From Bacteroidaceae bacterium (GTDB lineage: Bacteria; Bacteroidota; Bacteroidia; Bacteroidales; Bacteroidaceae), in the NCBI GenBank assembly GCA_017645655.1, contig JAGCNZ010000109.1:1-42147 (forward strand): DNA of 42,147 bases. The letters are read 5' to 3'. Both the position numbers and the translations under genes were made by a program. Shown in pieces: positions 41,095 through 42,147 of the stretch. Every line of letters begins with the position of its first letter. The first letter of the stretch is position 1. The notes under the pieces were generated by a model that had not been told where the DNA came from, ran no database searches, and saw only the letters and a program-made list of their open reading frames with translations.

Positions 41095-41119
41095 AAGCCT
41101 CCCCAGCGCGGGGAGGCTT
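41095..41119. terminator. Bidirectional terminator between the cassette and the barrel gene
   Basis: AAGCCTCCCC (41095-41104) pairs with GGGGAGGCTT (41110-41119), followed by GTTTCGTTT on the plus strand and preceded by AAAAA, which is TTTTT on the minus strand. It can serve both convergent genes. Confidence 0.85.
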
Positions 41120-41126
41120 GTTTCGT

Positions 41127-42147
41127 TTAGAAGATTCTGTATGAGAATGTCACGGACGCCTTGGGATAGACCTTGAATCTGGAAGCCGTCTGAGTCATGT
41201 TGCCCACCTTCCCGGGGACATCCCTCAGGTCGTGAACAATGTCGACTTTGTCCAGTTTCTCTGCGTTAACCAGCTCGTACTCCCATTCGTCCTGGTTCCA
41301 GCGTACGAGCTCACCATAGTAGTTGTCGTACTTATCCACACCTATACCGCTCACGTAATTGCCGTTCTCATCAAAGCGAAGCGGGCTGTCGTCAATCTTA
41401 TACACGTTGTCAACATAGACTTTGGGCGCTCCGCAAAGGAACATGATGCCCGCATCGACGTTCAGATTCCACTTCTTGTCCTTCGACAGGCTCGTGTTGT
41501 AGCCAAATCCGAGGTAGGGACGGAACTTGCTTATCTTCATGTCGGCACACGCCTTGCCTTCCTCGTCGGGAACCATCACCGCCTTGCGGCCGTCGTCCTT
41601 GAACCTGCCCAGGGTGAAACCGCCTAAGCCGTTTTTCTTCACGATGTTCGTCACATCGTCATATCCCACAAGGTGCGTTCCGTATTCATCCACATACCTG
41701 ATATGCATGTCGTTCAGGACATAGTCGCGATAGTAGCGGCTGTTGTAGAGATTCACAGCTTTCAGCAGCATCCTGTCCTGGTCCAAAGTGTTGGCTTTGC
41801 CGACATAGGCGGGACCGACGAAGAAGCCGGCAGTAAAGCTCCAGTGCTTGTTGTTCTTGAACGGCAAGACGTCCACGAAGAACTTGAACTGGTGTAGGTT
41901 CGGCTTCATGTTGACGGTCACATCGTCTTTCGCCTGCAGTTTGCCGCTTTTGTAAGCCTCAATCAGCTCCCTCTCTTGATTGAAGGTAGGCTGATTGATG
42001 TCTATTCCACGCTCGGCAAACTTCTTGTCGATTTTTCCTATCTTGTCGATGAAGGAAGTTACATTGTGACCCGTGCCAACGTCGGTCTTGATGTTGAACC
42101 CCGGCATGTAGTTGTAGCCGGCACGCACGCGGACATAATCGCCCACG
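41127..42147 (-). CDS. Outer-membrane beta-barrel protein, N-terminus outside the window
   Basis: About 339 residues of the C-terminal part are visible; the frame runs off the window edge, so the signal peptide and start are missing. Alternating hydrophobic strands (VRVRAGYNYMPGF, NLNVDAGIMFLCG, KVYPKASVTFSYRIF) and a terminal aromatic residue (Phe after SYRI) are typical of outer-membrane barrels recognised by the BAM complex. Paired strands such as LHQFKFFVDVLPF and WSFTAGFFVGPAYVG fit an OmpA/porin-like barrel with large extracellular loops. I do not recognise a specific family. It converges on the small-peptide cassette across the shared terminator. Confidence 0.75.
   Translation of the reverse strand, partial: VGDYVRVRAGYNYMPGFNIKTDVGTGHNVTSFIDKIGKIDKKFAERGIDINQPTFNQERELIEAYKSGKLQAKDDVTVNMKPNLHQFKFFVDVLPFKNNKHWSFTAGFFVGPAYVGKANTLDQDRMLLKAVNLYNSRYYRDYVLNDMHIRYVDEYGTHLVGYDDVTNIVKKNGLGGFTLGRFKDDGRKAVMVPDEEGKACADMKISKFRPYLGFGYNTSLSKDKKWNLNVDAGIMFLCGAPKVYVDNVYKIDDSPLRFDENGNYVSGIGVDKYDNYYGELVRWNQDEWEYELVNAEKLDKVDIVHDLRDVPGKVGNMTQTASRFKVYPKASVTFSYRIF

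Overview
The window looks like a piece of a Bacteroidales chromosome, most like Prevotella or a near relative. The evidence is: promoters of the Bacteroidetes type (TAnnTTTG, in two cases with TTTG exactly 19 bp upstream); no obvious Shine-Dalgarno sequences; a fused SecDF; a FAS1-domain lipoprotein; large secreted proteins with GLUG-like repeats and short C-terminal tails resembling type A type IX secretion signals; and a histone-like HU / P5-like / small lipoprotein-like cassette familiar from Bacteroides. Most of the window is chromosomal housekeeping and secreted-protein genes. I see no rRNA, tRNA, CRISPR array or insertion sequence.

Layout. 1-1000: pyrH, then an inverted repeat. 1001-13911: a secreted GH2 glycosidase and two giant paralogous GLUG-repeat proteins, all on the minus strand. 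14690-21778: a minus-strand run read in the order three glycosyltransferases, rnhB, a secreted EEP-nuclease/GLUG fusion and a short EEP protein that has lost its catalytic residues. 22078-24270: an isolated FAS1 lipoprotein on the plus strand. 24449-31243: a compact minus-strand run read cysE, THUMP RNA methyltransferase, S9 peptidase, purD, membrane protein, with short-word repeats in several gaps. 31564-33666: a secreted GLUG/SGNH esterase. 33873-39086: secDF, a membrane EEP protein and a rhomboid protease. 39305-41059 (plus): HU, a second histone-like protein, a P5-like lysozyme-type protein and a 38-residue smalltalk-like peptide. 41127-end: the C-terminal part of an outer-membrane barrel.

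Three themes stand out. First, four secreted proteins (3026-7936, 8425-13911, 15481-18102, 31564-33666) share GLUG-like beta repeats but carry different partner modules (LamG-like, sandwich, EEP, SGNH) and different C-terminal tails (sorting-signal-like versus dockerin-like). Second, five intergenic spaces hold an array of CACGTG cores repeated every 21-22 bp; in four of them the units come in the same order with the one 21-bp unit at the same place. I cannot name this element. Third, secDF appears to start at a CTG codon exactly where relatives have ATG. All functional statements come from reading motifs by eye; no database search was possible.
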